Below, piece by piece: positions 31,775 through 42,943 of a stretch of DNA of 64,000 nucleotides (the stretch's first letter is position 1; each line of letters opens with the position of its first letter). The notes beneath the pieces are model-generated. The model saw only the letters and a program-made list of their open reading frames with translations, had not been told where the DNA came from and ran no database searches. The position numbers and the translations under genes are program-made. This DNA comes from Gigaspora margarita (taxonomy: Eukaryota > Glomeromycota > Glomeromycetes > Diversisporales > Gigasporaceae). The stretch covers positions 291,675 to 355,674 of the forward strand of contig WTPW01000371.1 in assembly GCA_009809945.1 (NCBI GenBank), in the 5' to 3' direction.

Positions 31775-31925
31775 GATATCTCTCATATAGATCATAACTG
31801 GGGTTTGGCCAATTTTGATTTAATTTGTTAAAATGACAAAACTATATTTGTTAAATAACCTTAATCTAGTGATCATAATTGAATGAACTTTTTTTATTAG
31901 ACATATCATGACATTTTTTAAATAG
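31775..31925. repeat. Fragment of the 42455-42751 element
   Basis: Inverted match to the right part of that element: ATCTCTCATATAGATCATAA, then TTGGCCAATTTTGATTTAAT and AATTGAATGAACTTTTTTTA. Confidence 0.6.
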
Positions 31926-32065
31926 CTATATATTTATATATAATGCATAATCATTTTATATCAATTAAAATTAAATATTATATATTGATTAACTTGTTAT
32001 AAATTGATATATATCTATAATTGATAAATAACATAATTAAAATATAATTTATTATATATCTGCTA

Positions 32066-32573
32066 AGGGGGTATCCATAAATAACGTTATGCTTGAGGGG
32101 GTCCCCCAAAATATAATGATTTTTCAATATGTAGGGGGGTCTCTTAGAACATAACGCAATTTTTTATAAAAATTTGTCTAAGCCTTGATCCAGTAGTCCG
32201 AATTGGATGATTTTGGTACCATTCGAATCGTCTCGAGAAGAGGATTCGAATGGTACTAAAATAATTTGATTTAGATTATTGGATCACGTTTTATTAACGA
32301 AATACTAATGGTTATTATGTTTTCTTATAAAATTACTATAAAATTAATAGTGTTTCGTTAATAAAACGTGATACAGTGATCCAAATGACATAATTTTGGT
32401 ACCATTGGATTCGTCTCATAGAGACGAATCGAATGGTACCAAAATCATCCTGATTTGATTACTGGGTCATAATATATTCAAGTTTTTGTAAAATTATATA
32501 TATTTTTTTATATAGTAGAGAGGGGTCAAGAGCTACTATGTAGGGGTACATAACGTTATCTATGGATGCCCTC
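32066..32573. mobile_element. GGGGGCATCC-family TA MITE, copy 1
   Basis: The left end AGGGGGTATCCATAAATAAC is mirrored at the right (reverse reads GAGGGCATCCATAGATAAC) and flanked by TA. It contains two palindromic GTCTC/GAGAC modules and a GAGGGGGTCCCCC box. The full sibling is at 57718-58247. Confidence 0.8.
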
Positions 32574-33607
32574 TAATTGATTATTATTGTATTTATTAGT
32601 AGTTTCAAAATGTTTTGAAACATTTTAAATATTTTAAAATATTTCAGAACTAGAAAACCAAGCTGGATCAGTAAATCTGTAACCTGGATGATACCAAGTG
32701 TGCATTGGACTATTTTTGAAATATTTTAAAATTTTGTATAATGTATCAAAATTAATCTAAAATTTTGTATTACACAATTAGATTAGTTTTTTTGTTTATA
32801 AATTAGATCTTCTATATTGTTTTTTTCGTTTCATTTTGTTTTTTTTATTTTTGATTTGTTTTTTTTTTGTTTTTGTATTGTTTTTGTTTTTATTTGGTTT
32901 TTTTTTATTTATTTTTTAATTTTTTTCATTTTATTTAGTACTTAACAAGAATACTAGCCTTTGTAAGAAAACCAACAACTTTTTAGCATTTTGCAAGTAT
33001 ACCAATATAACTTCATAAGCCAACTTAAACTTCTGACACAAGAACCCTTTTAAATCTTCAAGAACACTTCTTTAGAGAAATAATTTAGTTAGTGCAAGTA
33101 TTTGTGAGTTTTTGCTTATTTATTTTCTTGTTTGATACTTTTTGCTTTGTTTTTTTTGTTTTTTTTTTTTAAAATTTTTTATAAAAATTTATTTTATTCT
33201 GGTACTTTGCAAGAAACGATTCTTTAGAGAAATAATTTAGTTAGAGCAAGTTTTCACAAATTTCACAGATTAACCTAGCACTTTACAAAACGCAACTAGG
33301 TTTTGACAATTTCTAAATTTGAACTTTTACTTCAGTGAAATAGAGATTTGGGGCTTCATTTATTTTTTTTATTAAGTTTGCTTATATATTTTGTTTTTTA
33401 GTTTTTTTTTTTTACTTATTTTTTATTTTTATTTTATTTTATTTATCCCTGACTTTCTTCAGAACTTTGCAAGAAACAACCTGACTTTTCCAGCTCTTCA
33501 CAAGAATACCAACTCTAATTTCTCTACTATTTTGCAAGAACATACTAGATTCTCTAACAATTTGCAAAAACTTCTACACTTCTAAGAAATAGTTTTTTTT
33601 TTATTTC
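32574..33607. other. T-rich region with degenerate TTTGCAAGAA repeats
   Basis: From about 32940 to 33590, TTTGCAAGAA-type motifs recur every 40-60 bases between poly-T stretches. A block with TTCTTTAGAGAAATAATTTA is duplicated at 33070 and 33220. No gene. Confidence 0.4.
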
Positions 33608-33923
33608 TCTACTATTTTTAAAAAGTAACGAATATGAGCAAAGAGAAATAATAGCTAACTGCAAAGTAAGGAAAATAAGTATGTAGAGCTAGTATTATGT
33701 AATAAAATGCAAATATAGTTTAAAATATTACTATTTTTTCATTTTTATTTTTTTTGTTATTTTTTTTTACTTTTTTACTATACTATTTTTAGAAAGTAGT
33801 AAATATAAATGAATATAATAGAAGAAAAATAATAGCTAACTGCAGGGTGAGAAAAATAATTATTTAGAGCTAGTATTATATGATATAGTGTGAAAGTAGT
33901 AAAATATTACTATTTTTTGGTTT
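33608..33923. repeat. Tandem duplication of about 165 bp
   Basis: Two copies share AATAATAGCTAACTGCA, AGAGCTAGTATTAT and AAAATATTACTATTTTTT. Confidence 0.7.
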
Positions 33924-34126
33924 CATTTTTTTTTTATTTTCAGTTTTTTTGGTTTTATTTGTTTTTGTTTTAAAAAAATGTATAATAATATATAATAAAA
34001 TATATTTAATTTAAAATATAATGTATAATAATAATAATCAATAAAAAAATATATATAATTTTATATTAAATTGCAAAACCTTGTGAAAACTTGTGAAAAC
34101 TTGTAAAATGTTTAAAAATAAGTATA

Positions 34127-34848
34127 CAGTAGATTCTGGTATGATTTTCCAAAAGTTAGTTTCCTGTTAGCTCATTTTTCTGACACAATATCCCTAACAG
34201 AATGTTTCACCTACAGCACTTTTTGTTAACAGAATCTTTCCTAGACATACCATGTTTTCAACATCCTCTTTTCTTGATATCTCATATTTTCGACAAGACA
34301 TTTATCTGATATGACATATTTCTAATTTGACTTTTCTCTAACACTAAGTTTTATTGAATGCACTTTTTCTGGCAAAAATAATAAACCCTGTAATCATCAT
34401 ATCATATAAAATCATGCAACTACATCATTTATTACTAGTACTATCAACTCAGCATAAATTATACTATCATCTAACCATAATCTAACCCTTACCCTAACTC
34501 TAATTTAGGCTGAGTTTTTAAGCATGTGATGTGATTATCATGAATATATTACTCTATTTAATAATTATATTTAAACGAAATTTCTAATTAGGAAAAGATC
34601 TTTTCAGAAAAAGATGTCAAGAACATGTCATGTCAGAAAAATATTCTTTCTTAAATATGTCATGTCAGTAAAATGTCTTTTCAAAAATATAGTCTGTCAA
34701 GGAAAGAGGAGGTTGAAAACATGGTATATCAAGAAAAGATTCTGTCAACAAAAAATGCTGTAGGTAAAACATTCTGTTGGGGATATAGTATCAAAAAAAT
34801 AAGCTGGTGAGAAACTAACTTTTAGGAAATCAAGCAACAACCATACAG
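34127..34848. mobile_element. 722-bp TA-target element with long TIRs
   Basis: Starts CAGTAGATTCTGGTATGATT; TA flanks are at 34125-34126 and 34849-34850. Arms of about 170 bp pair almost throughout (CAAAAGTTAGTTTC, ACAGAATGTTTYACCTACAG, AGAATCTTTYCTWGA, AACCTCCTCTTTC-like blocks). The iterated motif is TCTGACA/TGTCAGA. Confidence 0.7.
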
Positions 34849-34850
34849 TA

Positions 34851-35462
34851 TAATAGTATTGATTAGAATTATTATTCATGATTTTTAATCTGATATCTAA
34901 TGATTATTACTGATTATTATCGATTACTATCTTAATTGATAGTCCTTGTTAGAGAGATTTTAATCGATTACTATCCAATAACTGATAAAAATCGATAGTA
35001 ATTCCTATACAAATTTTGGTGATATATGCTTCACTAAGAGCTTTATTTTTAAAAAAAGTTCATTCAAATTGAACCACTAAATGCCAAGATAATTGCCAAA
35101 AACTGTTTTTTTGCTTTCTAAATTTCAGAGGTTTTTGCTAAAATACGTATGTATAATCTCTGTACTAGATGTTTAAAGTTCTGTTTAGAGATTTCAGATT
35201 GAAATTGATTGTTAAGATTCTTAATAATATTTTGTAATATCATGGTGTTGAAATCAATTAGCAATTTAGAATTACAGGTTTAGTTGTTAACTAATAATAG
35301 GAAATTATAAGACTAGTAATTGTTTAATAAATAAGATAAAAATTAGATTCAACAATATCTATGAGTATTTGTATTTTAGTACAGAATTGGTCTGTACTTA
35401 AGGGTAATTATTACTTTGATACTTCAACTAAAATGGATCAAAAATTATTTTTTTTTACAATA
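34851..35462. other. AT-rich spacer holding a repeat fragment
   Basis: ATCGATTACTATC-like motifs recur around 34900-35000. The stretch 35026-35175 is an inverted fragment of the left half of the 42455-42751 element (GCCAAAAACTGTTTTTTGC, CAAATTGAACCACTA). No gene. Confidence 0.45.
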
Positions 35463-35794
35463 TACAGTCATCCCTCTCTATAGTTACCTCTTCTATAGTC
35501 ACAAAGTCAATATAGTCACTTTTTTTTTACCAACTCTTTTTATATTATTTATACCTCTATATAGGCACAATTGCCTTAAAGTCACTATTACAATTTTTTG
35601 CTAACTATCTATATAATACCTATAAAAAATTACTCTGCTAAAGTTACATCAATTATGGATTTTTACGAATCTAGCAAAAAATCATATTATAGTAGTACAA
35701 AATAAAGCATCCATACGTACAGTGCAAAAAACTTACTTTATACAACTAACTCATTAGAAATAACCAAATTTTGTTGTTCTCATTAGCATTGTTA

Positions 35795-35957
35795 CAGTGA
35801 AACCTCTATAAGTGCACCCTTTATAAGTGCACATCCTCTATAAATGCATGCTTAAATTTGGGTCAAAACATATAGATGACCTCCTTAAAGACACTTTTTC
35901 TAAGTGCACATCGTTAAAGTTCAGTCCCAAGAGTATGCACTTATGGAGATTTTACTG
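35795..35957. mobile_element. 163-bp TA MITE with CAGTGAAACCTCTATAAG ends
   Basis: The left end CAGTGAAACCTCTATAAGTG and the right end (reverse CAGTAAAATCTCCATAAGTG) are flanked by TA. AAGTGCA is iterated inside. The CAGT..AACCTCTATAAG terminus is of the pogo/Tigger type. Confidence 0.75.
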
Positions 35958-36117
35958 TATATACTAGTACTTATTGTTTTTATAAGATTGAGGGTTCTAG
36001 ACCTTCATTTACTGAGATCGATAAAATGTAGTAAATTTATTTTTGATGTGCTACTAGTTTATGCATCATTTTTATATAGAAATATTGAAGTTTTTAAATT
36101 TCTTGCACTGCATACAT

Positions 36118-36363
36118 TAGAGTTGTGACCCGAAACCTTAAACTATATATAAAATTCTGAAACCGAAACCCTGAAACCTTTCTGAAATTTTAATACTATA
36201 CTAAAAGACTTAAAAATTTAATTTTAACTCTTAGGCATAAAGAACATGATAATTAGATTGTATTTCAGAAATATTTGGGTTACTTTATAGTAAATGTGCA
36301 TTAGTTATTAAAATTCTAATTTGAAGGTTTCAGAAAGGTTTCAGGTTTTGGGTCACAACTCTA
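36118..36363. mobile_element. 246-bp hAT-type MITE with TAGAGTTGTGACCC ends
   Basis: TAGAGTTGTGACCC at the left and its mirror at the right, flanked exactly by GCATACAT (36110-36117, 36364-36371). The 8-bp duplication and TAGAG start are hAT hallmarks. The interior iterates GAAACC/GGTTTC. Confidence 0.85.
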
Positions 36364-36424
36364 GCATACATACATATCTTATTAATTTTGTCCTTAAATT
36401 ATTAATCAAAAAATTTTTTTAAAT

Positions 36425-36790
36425 ACTGTATTAGGTTAATTTTTCATTTTGCATAATCTGGGGTTTCAATATTCTGGTCAGTAGGTCAGATTTTTTTTTT
36501 TAAAAAAATAAAAAATTAACTTTGCATGACCAAATTCATTTATGTTCATGCAAAGGTAATTCTTCGGTTTGCATAACATGAAATCAGAAAATTTTGTTTT
36601 TTTTTTACTAGACCTATCGGATTATTCTAGAAAATTAAGGTCATCATCAGGTAATACCAGAGAAAAAATTAAATAGCAAAAAATAGAATAATTGGCACAA
36701 TAGGAATTTAAAAAATTTTTTTTTAGAAAAATTGGGTCAGCGGATTATACAAAATGAAAAATTAACTTTGCATGGCCTTAATATTTTATA
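36425..36790. repeat. Foldback element with GGTTAATTTTTCATTTTG arms
   Basis: TTAATTTTTCATTTTGCATA near 36430 is mirrored near 36740-36770. Internal inverted blocks include TTTGCATGACC and TTCATGCAAAG. Exact ends are uncertain. Confidence 0.5.
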
Positions 36791-36824
36791 TATCTTTTTT
36801 TTTTTAAAAAAAAAATACAAACCT

Positions 36825-37480
36825 CCCAATAAAATTAGATGGTCATCACTATCAAGAATCTTTCTACATCACTACAATTTAAGAAAGAGAGGATTTAAGT
36901 AAGGTAAATATGCTATTGTATTCTATTTGATAATTTTATTATTTAAAACTAACATTACCTTTATTTTGAACAATGACTATTTTTAAAGTTTTATTAGAAT
37001 TTGTAGAAAATAGTAAATTTTCATATGAAGAAGCAATAAAAGGTGCCAAGCAAATTATGTTCAAAAATTCAAATAGACTATATAAACTCAAATTAACACT
37101 GAAACAGATTGATAATGAAGGTATTTCTAAAAAGAAAATAACTTTTATTTTACTTTCTTTGCATTTTAATTACTAATATAATTTTTATTAAAGAATATAA
37201 AGATGTATCAAGAGAACGAAAATTGCTAAATTAAAAAAAATGGGTGTGAAGTTTGTTTGTATTGGTATTATGGAATGTTTTAGTCAATATAGATTTCATA
37301 TTGTTCTCATTGATCATTTTCAAAGCTATATCACTATTAGCGGGCTGACAGTTGCGCACTATCTCACAGCTTTACCTTTTTATAGAGATGTGGTTTTAGA
37401 CAATATTGGTATCAATGTAACTGGAGAAATGTTATTGAAACCTGACCTTAGTACACTTATGCATTTACCTTATATGGTAA
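36825..37480 (+). pseudogene. FluG-like amidohydrolase/glutamine-synthetase gene fragment with introns
   Basis: Three exon-like pieces read in order. First, DGHHYQESFYITTI at about 36838-36880, the C-terminal amidohydrolase signature. Second, LLEFVENSKFSYEEAIKGAK followed by NSNRLYKLKL, the amidohydrolase end. Third, SRERK, then MGVKFVCIG (from 37240), QYRFHIVLIDHFQSYITISG and GEMLLKPDLSTLMHLPYM, the N-terminal beta-grasp region of glutamine-synthetase-like enzymes. An intron with GT at 37121, TACTAATA near 37172 and AG at 37193 joins pieces two and three in phase; another of about 85 bp with CTAAC near 36948 separates pieces one and two. FluG-type proteins fuse these two domains. There is one in-frame stop and a one-base frameshift near 37221, and the catalytic domain is missing after 37480. 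The intron retention argues for DNA-level capture or decay in place, not a retrocopy. Confidence 0.65.
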
Positions 37481-38179
37481 CTTTAAAAAAAAAATAAGAA
37501 TGGAATAGTATTAATATATTAAAGTGCCATACTTATGCTATTTCAAGGGGAAGGCTAAACTAGATGCATTTATATGTTTTTGATTATGGGTTGGTTAGGG
37601 TTAAGGTTAGGGCTTGTCTTATAAATAAAATTGCCTTTCCTGCATGCTTCTAGACCCCATTTTTTGTATTTTCAGTCTTTTTCACTTTTTTTCTTTTTGT
37701 CTCATCGTGGCTGATCTGTAAAGATCAAATTTTACAATTTGGTTAACTTTTTATTATGTGCAACCCCTATTTCAAAGATTTCTTGTGTTTGGGCATCCTA
37801 ATTTAAATACACCAAATTGGATATCTGATATCCGATTAAATCCAATAAATTCAGCTAATAAGTTGGTGCCTGTAATGTAATACAGTACTGTACATGTTTT
37901 TATACTTTATAAAATAATGCAAATAAAATAATAAATTTTACTGTATTAATTTTTGCTTTACTATACAGTATTTTGTTAACACGTTAATTATCAAAACCTC
38001 TATATAGTCACCTTATATATATATAATTGTGACTATATAGAGGTAACCTCTATATAGTCACACCTCTATATAATCACAGTTTTTTGTATTCTGGAGGTGT
38101 GACTATAGAGGGGGATGACTGTATTAGTAGGTATTGAAGAGTTTAACCTATTGCTGTGATACTGATTTGTGGTTGTACT

Positions 38180-38358
38180 AGGACCTGAAATATACATAGA
38201 TAGATCAGGTTAATTATAAAATTACTAAAAATAGAAAAATCTGCAAAAAACTCTACAAAAATAAGCAAAAAATTACTAAAAATAGAAAAGATCTGTATAA
38301 AACCCCCAAAAATAAGCAAACTAATACCTGACCTATCTATGTATATTTTGGGGGTCCT
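38180..38358. mobile_element. 179-bp AGGACC-terminus MITE
   Basis: AGGACCTGAAATATACATAG at the left is mirrored at the right (CTATGTATATTTTGGGGGTCC). Flanked exactly by GTTGTACT (38172-38179, 38359-38366), a perfect 8-bp duplication. The interior has inverted AAAATTACTAAAAATAGAAA blocks. Confidence 0.85.
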
Positions 38359-38369
38359 GTTGTACTAAC

Positions 38370-39760
38370 TAGAATCTTTTTTTATATTTTCTATCTCAGT
38401 TTTATTTTTATAACAAGAACCAAGATACTTGTTCTATTAGTGCTTCTTATTTCAGTTAATTCTTGATAAAACTAAATACCTGATAGTTATCTTTTTTTAG
38501 GCAAACTCTATTTTTTGATAGAATTCAACCTTATATTGTTTTTTAAATTGTAATCTTTAGTAGATTTCAAGATCTATTTTAAAAATTTGGATACATATTT
38601 AGCAAGTTTTTGTCTATAATTAATTACTTTATTCTTATTTATTTAACTTTTATTTTATTTTGTGCCAGTTGCCAATCTAACTCATTTCTTTAGCAAATTC
38701 TAGTTAGGTAGACTAGGACTATAAAATATACATAGATAGATCAGATATTAGTTTGCTTATTTTGGGTTTTATTTATACAAATCTTTTTTATTTATAGTAT
38801 TTTTTGTTTAATTTTGAGATTTTCCTACAAATCTTTCTATTTTTAGTAATTTTATAATAAACCTAACCTAACTATATATATTTTAGAATCCTAGTAGGCT
38901 TATTTATTTTTTATTTGTTTTGCTTTGCTATTCTTTAAAAATCTTAATCTTTTTTGCCTATAGCTTGCAAACACATTCTAAAGCTTTCTATTTAGATATT
39001 TTTTAGGTTTATTAGAATGCATTTCTTGTTATTTCTATTATTATCAATTTGCATTCTTTTTCTTGTATTATTATCTATTTTATCTAAATCAAAATTCAAA
39101 AATATTAGTATATCTGTTAATACTTTTGCCTCTGATTTTAAATTATTCAACTCTGTTCAAATAGTAATATCTATTGTAGCTAGTTTTAGAGTATTAATTA
39201 TATTGATCTCTTAATTGCATTATTTTCATTTGTCTTGACTTCAATTTTAGTTTAATAATAGGGCAGGGCTATTTATTAGCCAATATTTTTTATTAAAAGC
39301 CTACCCACTCCCCACCTAATTTTAAATAAAAGATTTTAATTGGCTAAAACTATGTATCTAATAATTTACAAGACCTCTACCCTCTTAAAATCTTAGCTAA
39401 TTTCTGGTCTTATCTATTACCAATATATAATACTTTCTTGACAGATTCCATTTGAGTTAATTCTTTGGTCTCACTTATAGTCTTACAGAATTGGTTGAAT
39501 TTTTTATCTATTTTGTATATTCTAGAGTTCATTTGTTCTTTTGCTTTACTTTTCTCATTATTTTTTAGCTAATATGTTTTGATTTTTATTAACTATTGCT
39601 TTTTTATTTATTCTATTATTCTCAATTTCTTAGGTCTGGTAAATATGTTTTTTTCTACTTTGGATTCAAGCTATTTAACTCCATTTTATTAACAATGTTC
39701 ATTTAGCTAATTTTTGATAATTTACTTAGAATCAATTAGTAAAATTTAGAGAATTTGTAT
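38370..39760 (-). pseudogene. Possible decayed coiled-coil gene, minus strand
   Basis: Minus-strand stretches with protein-like composition occur at about 39432-39570 (KAKEQMNSRIYKIDKKFNQF, then SETKELTQMESVKKVLYIGN), about 39015-39160 (LKSEAKVLTDILIFLNFDLD) and 38460-38560 (VEFYQKIEFA). They are Lys/Glu/Asn-rich and heptad-like. Frames shift and stops are frequent. An AGGACC MITE (38715-38892) interrupts the region. No family was recognised; the call rests only on composition and open stretches. Confidence 0.25.
38715..38892. mobile_element. 178-bp AGGACC-terminus MITE, second copy nearby
   Basis: Starts AGGACTATAAAATATACATA and ends ATATTTTAGAATCCT. The flanks GGTAGACT and AGTAGGCT agree at 6 of 8 positions. 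Same length as the 38180 copy and clearly related, but inverted inside. Confidence 0.75.
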
Positions 39761-39937
39761 AATTGTCTAGGGTGAAGTTAAGGACTTATATTTATATGTA
39801 CTTTGATAACTAAAACTCTGATTTTGATGCATTCATAATAGAAATATCAAAATTATAGTTTTAGTATTTTCTATCTGTAATATCTCTGAAAAATGTAATC
39901 TGCAATATGCATATATAACCAGATTTTCTAGAGCTTA
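39750..39937. repeat. Dispersed repeat, CpG-poor copy
   Basis: Same repeat as 2985-3165. Where that copy has CG, this copy often has TG or CA. Confidence 0.55.
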
Positions 39938-40023
39938 TTGAACACTTTCATAATAAAATTATCATTATGAGCTTCAGACTTATACTGGTTTTTGGTTTCT
40001 AGTTTTATTATAAAATTATTAAA

Positions 40024-40815
40024 AATATATTAAAATTTGCAAATTATTCATAATTTTTTGCACTAAGTAAATTTGTTAAGTACTAAAAAATAAATCAAAT
40101 TGGTATATTTTATTTTACTTTTTTTAATAAAATTTGATAAAATGACGCTTAATTTGAAAAGTTTTATCAAAAATTCAAAATCAAGCATTTTTGCTTCAAA
40201 TTTTAAAATAAAATATAAAATATACTATTTTAATCTAATTTTTGTTGCTGAACAAGTTTACTTAGTGCAAAAAGTTATAATCAGTTAGTAAAATTCAATA
40301 TAGCCAGATCTCTCTAAATGCATAGTGTTAGACTATAGTAAAAATTGAATTAAATATGCATTTAGAGAAGTAATACATTTAGAGAAGTAAAAATCTATAA
40401 GTGTTATATTAGTTGGGCCCAAAAAAGACATGCATTTATAAAGATTTTACATAGATATACATTTAGAGAGTTTGCATTTAGGAAGGACTAACTGTAATAT
40501 AATATTTTTAATAATTTTATTAATAATATTATACAAATTCTATTATTCTCTAAATTTTACTAATTGATTCTAACTTTTGTTCTAAGTAAATTTATTCTGT
40601 ATCAAAAAATTTATTATTTTAGTATATATTTTTATATTTTTTAAAATTTGAAGCAAAGATGCTTAATTTTGAATTTTTGATAAAAAGTTCTAAAATTAAG
40701 TATCTTTTCTTCAAATTTTAAAAAAAGTAAGATAAAATATGCCTATTTGATATATTTTTTAATATTAAACAAGTTTACTTAGTACAAGAAGTTATAATTG
40801 ATTAGTGCAACTTCA
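40024..40815. repeat. Two copies of a foldback repeat separated by a TA MITE
   Basis: Copies at about 40024-40298 and 40545-40815 share a CACTAAGTAAATTTGTT-like left end, a hairpin with GCTTAATTTTGA/TCAAAATTAAGC, and a CAAGTTTACTTAGT...AAGTTATAAT right end. Between them at 40301-40494 lies a 194-bp element whose right end TTTAGGAAGGACTAACTG is flanked by TA and whose interior iterates CATTTAGAGA. Short open frames in the hairpins are by-products. Confidence 0.55.
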
Positions 40816-40929
40816 GGTAATATAATATTTTTAATAATTTTATTAATAAAATTATACAAAATACTATGATTCTCTAAATTTTACTACCTGATTCTTACTT
40901 TTCACTCTAAGTAAACTTGTTTAGTATCC

Positions 40930-41110
40930 AAATATTTATATATGTATATTCAGACTCAAATTAGTTTATAACTTTGAACCAGATCTAAACAGGCTCAAAT
41001 TTAACTAAAAGTTTAAAATACAAAGTTTGAGTCCAGTTTAGTAACCAGACTAGACTCAAACTTAACAGAAGTTTAGGTTAGTCTGGATCTTAGAAACACT
41101 AAAATAGAAC
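40930..41110. repeat. Iterated CAGACTCAAA/AGTTTGAGTC block
   Basis: Short AACTCAAAC-type motifs in both orientations, similar in style to 42260-42430 and 45000-45200. Probably interiors of old TIR elements. Confidence 0.35.
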
Positions 41111-41373
41111 TAAAATTTTAGCAAATTGGAGCTAGTTTTATACATTAATTTTTTTTTAAAAAACAACTATTATAGACAAGCAATTACTCAAGAACTACTA
41201 GTTCAAATTTGCTAAAATTTTAGTATATTCTAATTACTAGTTATCAAAAAAATCATTTTTAAGCTTTGTTTAAAATTTATAAATTTTTTAAGCTATATTA
41301 CTAATTATTATTAATTATCTGTTATAATTAATATATATTTATAATTATTTATAATTATAGTATTATTACTGTA

Positions 41374-41673
41374 CCATATATGTCTGAAAATAAGCTACTA
41401 TCTAAAATAAGCTACTTCACTGATTTTTTTCAAAAATCTTAAAAAATCTGTTCACAGTTGCTACATATAAAAGTCTAATTTTACTAAATGCTATTAAGTA
41501 AACTTGTTTAGGATATCAAAATACACTTATAGTAAAAATTTGGTAACTTTTGGACAACTTTTATTAGTACATTTTCAATTTTTCAAAAAATTAAAAATCT
41601 AAAATAGGCTACTCTATGATTTTTTGTGTAATTTTTTGACCAAAAAATGTAGCATATTTTTAGACACATATAG
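41374..41673. mobile_element. AATAAGCTA-family MITE, copy 3
   Basis: 300 bp; left end CCATATATGTCTGAAAATAA, right end mirrored with one-base differences; TA on both sides. Confidence 0.7.
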
Positions 41674-42439
41674 TAAATTGCTGGATTCAAGACCCTTCAT
41701 AATAGTAGATCTACTATATAGTATATCCAGGTGTAAATTAAAGAATCTATATTAATCAAATCTAGATTTTTTCAAATCTTCAGACTACTTATTATAAATA
41801 CAAAATGTGTATACTTTTCAAAGTTTTCTTCTTAGCGACATGAATTCTTGGCCGCATACTAGACCTGGAGTCTTTGATAGGTTTAAAATCATTAAAATAT
41901 AAAAGATCCAGGTCTTGTATTTGGCGATTTATAGTAATAGATTAATAACTTTCTAATGATTATAATTAATTAAAAATAATTAATAATAATCAATTAATTT
42001 GATTATAATTGCTGTATATCATTTTAAAAAAATTTACTATAAACTTTTTTTAATAATTAGTAAATAAAATTAAGAAATTTTATTTTGTTTTAGAAATATT
42101 TATATTTTAAAAGTTATTAAAACTATTGTCTCAGAAACTACTTGATCAAATTTTATAATAATTTTTTTATTTGAATTTCATATATCTATAGAATTCAAAT
42201 AATAAAATTGTTATTAACTTAATTAAATAATTGCTAATAGGGTTTATACAAACCCAGAACAAATCAAATTTTAAACTAGTTTTGGATTTGATTTGAAATC
42301 AAATCAAACCTGATCTCAAACTAGTATTAAAAAAATATTTGAGTTTGATTTAAAGCAAACTTTTTAGCTAAATTTGAGGTTGGTTGTTTGAGTTTGAAGT
42401 TTGCAAACTAGTTTGAGTTTGAATAATTTAAATACTATA

Positions 42440-42936
42440 TAGCGTAGACTATAGAGAACCCCAGACATCTAGTATAGAGGTCATACTTGAAATTTTTCAG
42501 CACAAACACCTAAAATTTAAGAAGCAAAAAACAGTTTTTGGCAATTATCTTGGTATCTAGTAGTCCAATTTGAATGGACTTTTTTTTTAAAATGAAGCTC
42601 TCAGTGAGACGCATCTAATAAAAAAAGTTTATTCAATTCTGATTACTGGAATAGAAGTTATTAAAGTAAATAAATTTTGTCATTTTTAGCAAATTAGGTC
42701 AAAATTGGCCAAAATCCAGTTATGACCTATATGAGAGATGTCCGGGGTCCTGACTATAGTACCCCATATCAAAGTACCCTTTTCAAAAAAATTATATAGT
42801 GGAATATAAAATACCCGGGGGTATATCATATGTAAAAAATTTTTTAATATGAAAAATCACTTAGTATAGTACCTGGGTACTAACTTGGAATTTGCCCGTG
42901 GAATGTAACATACTTGGGGTTCTATAGTCCGCACTG
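42440..42936. mobile_element. TA-target MITE with CAGTGCGGACTATAG ends, split by another element
   Basis: The left end TAGCGTAGACTATAG and right end (reverse CAGTGCGGACTATAGAACCC) are flanked by TA (42438-42439, 42937-42938). Removing the inner element leaves about 190 bp with a palindromic ACCCC interior. Confidence 0.7.
42455..42751. mobile_element. 297-bp AGGACC-type element inside a TA MITE
   Basis: AGAACCCCAGACATCTAGTA at the left is mirrored at the right (reverse AGGACCCCGGACATCTCTCA). Flanked exactly by GACTATAG (42447-42454, 42752-42759), an 8-bp duplication. Fragments of this family are at 31775-31925 and 35026-35175. It contains a half module (GAAGCTCTCAGTGAGACGCA). Confidence 0.8.
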
Positions 42937-42943
42937 TATGGTA

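Larger units (their letters stand above)
35465..38121. mobile_element. Pogo-like TA-target element, 2.7 kb, carrying a gene fragment
   Basis: The ends CAGTCATCCCYCTCTATAG are inverted and flanked by TA (35463-35464, 38122-38123). Both subterminal regions iterate CCTCTATATAGTCAC, as in the element at 27983. Inside are a small TA MITE (35795), a hAT MITE (36118), a foldback (36425) and a FluG-like gene fragment (36825). I see no transposase. Pairing of these two ends as one element is inferred from their near-identical sequence and orientation; two solo ends cannot be excluded. Confidence 0.6.

Noticed and set aside
31487-31831. 114-residue open frame on the plus strand
   Set aside because: It overlaps the right end of an AATAAGCTA MITE and a fragment of the 42455 element, and has no family motif.
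35904-36128. Hydrophobic 74-residue open frame
   Set aside because: It spans the right end of a TA MITE and ends inside a hAT MITE.
37590-37620. Telomere-like GGGTTAGGGTTAAGG string
   Set aside because: Only two to three degenerate units at an internal position; similar CCCTAACCCTAA strings occur inside MITEs near 52480 and 53460.
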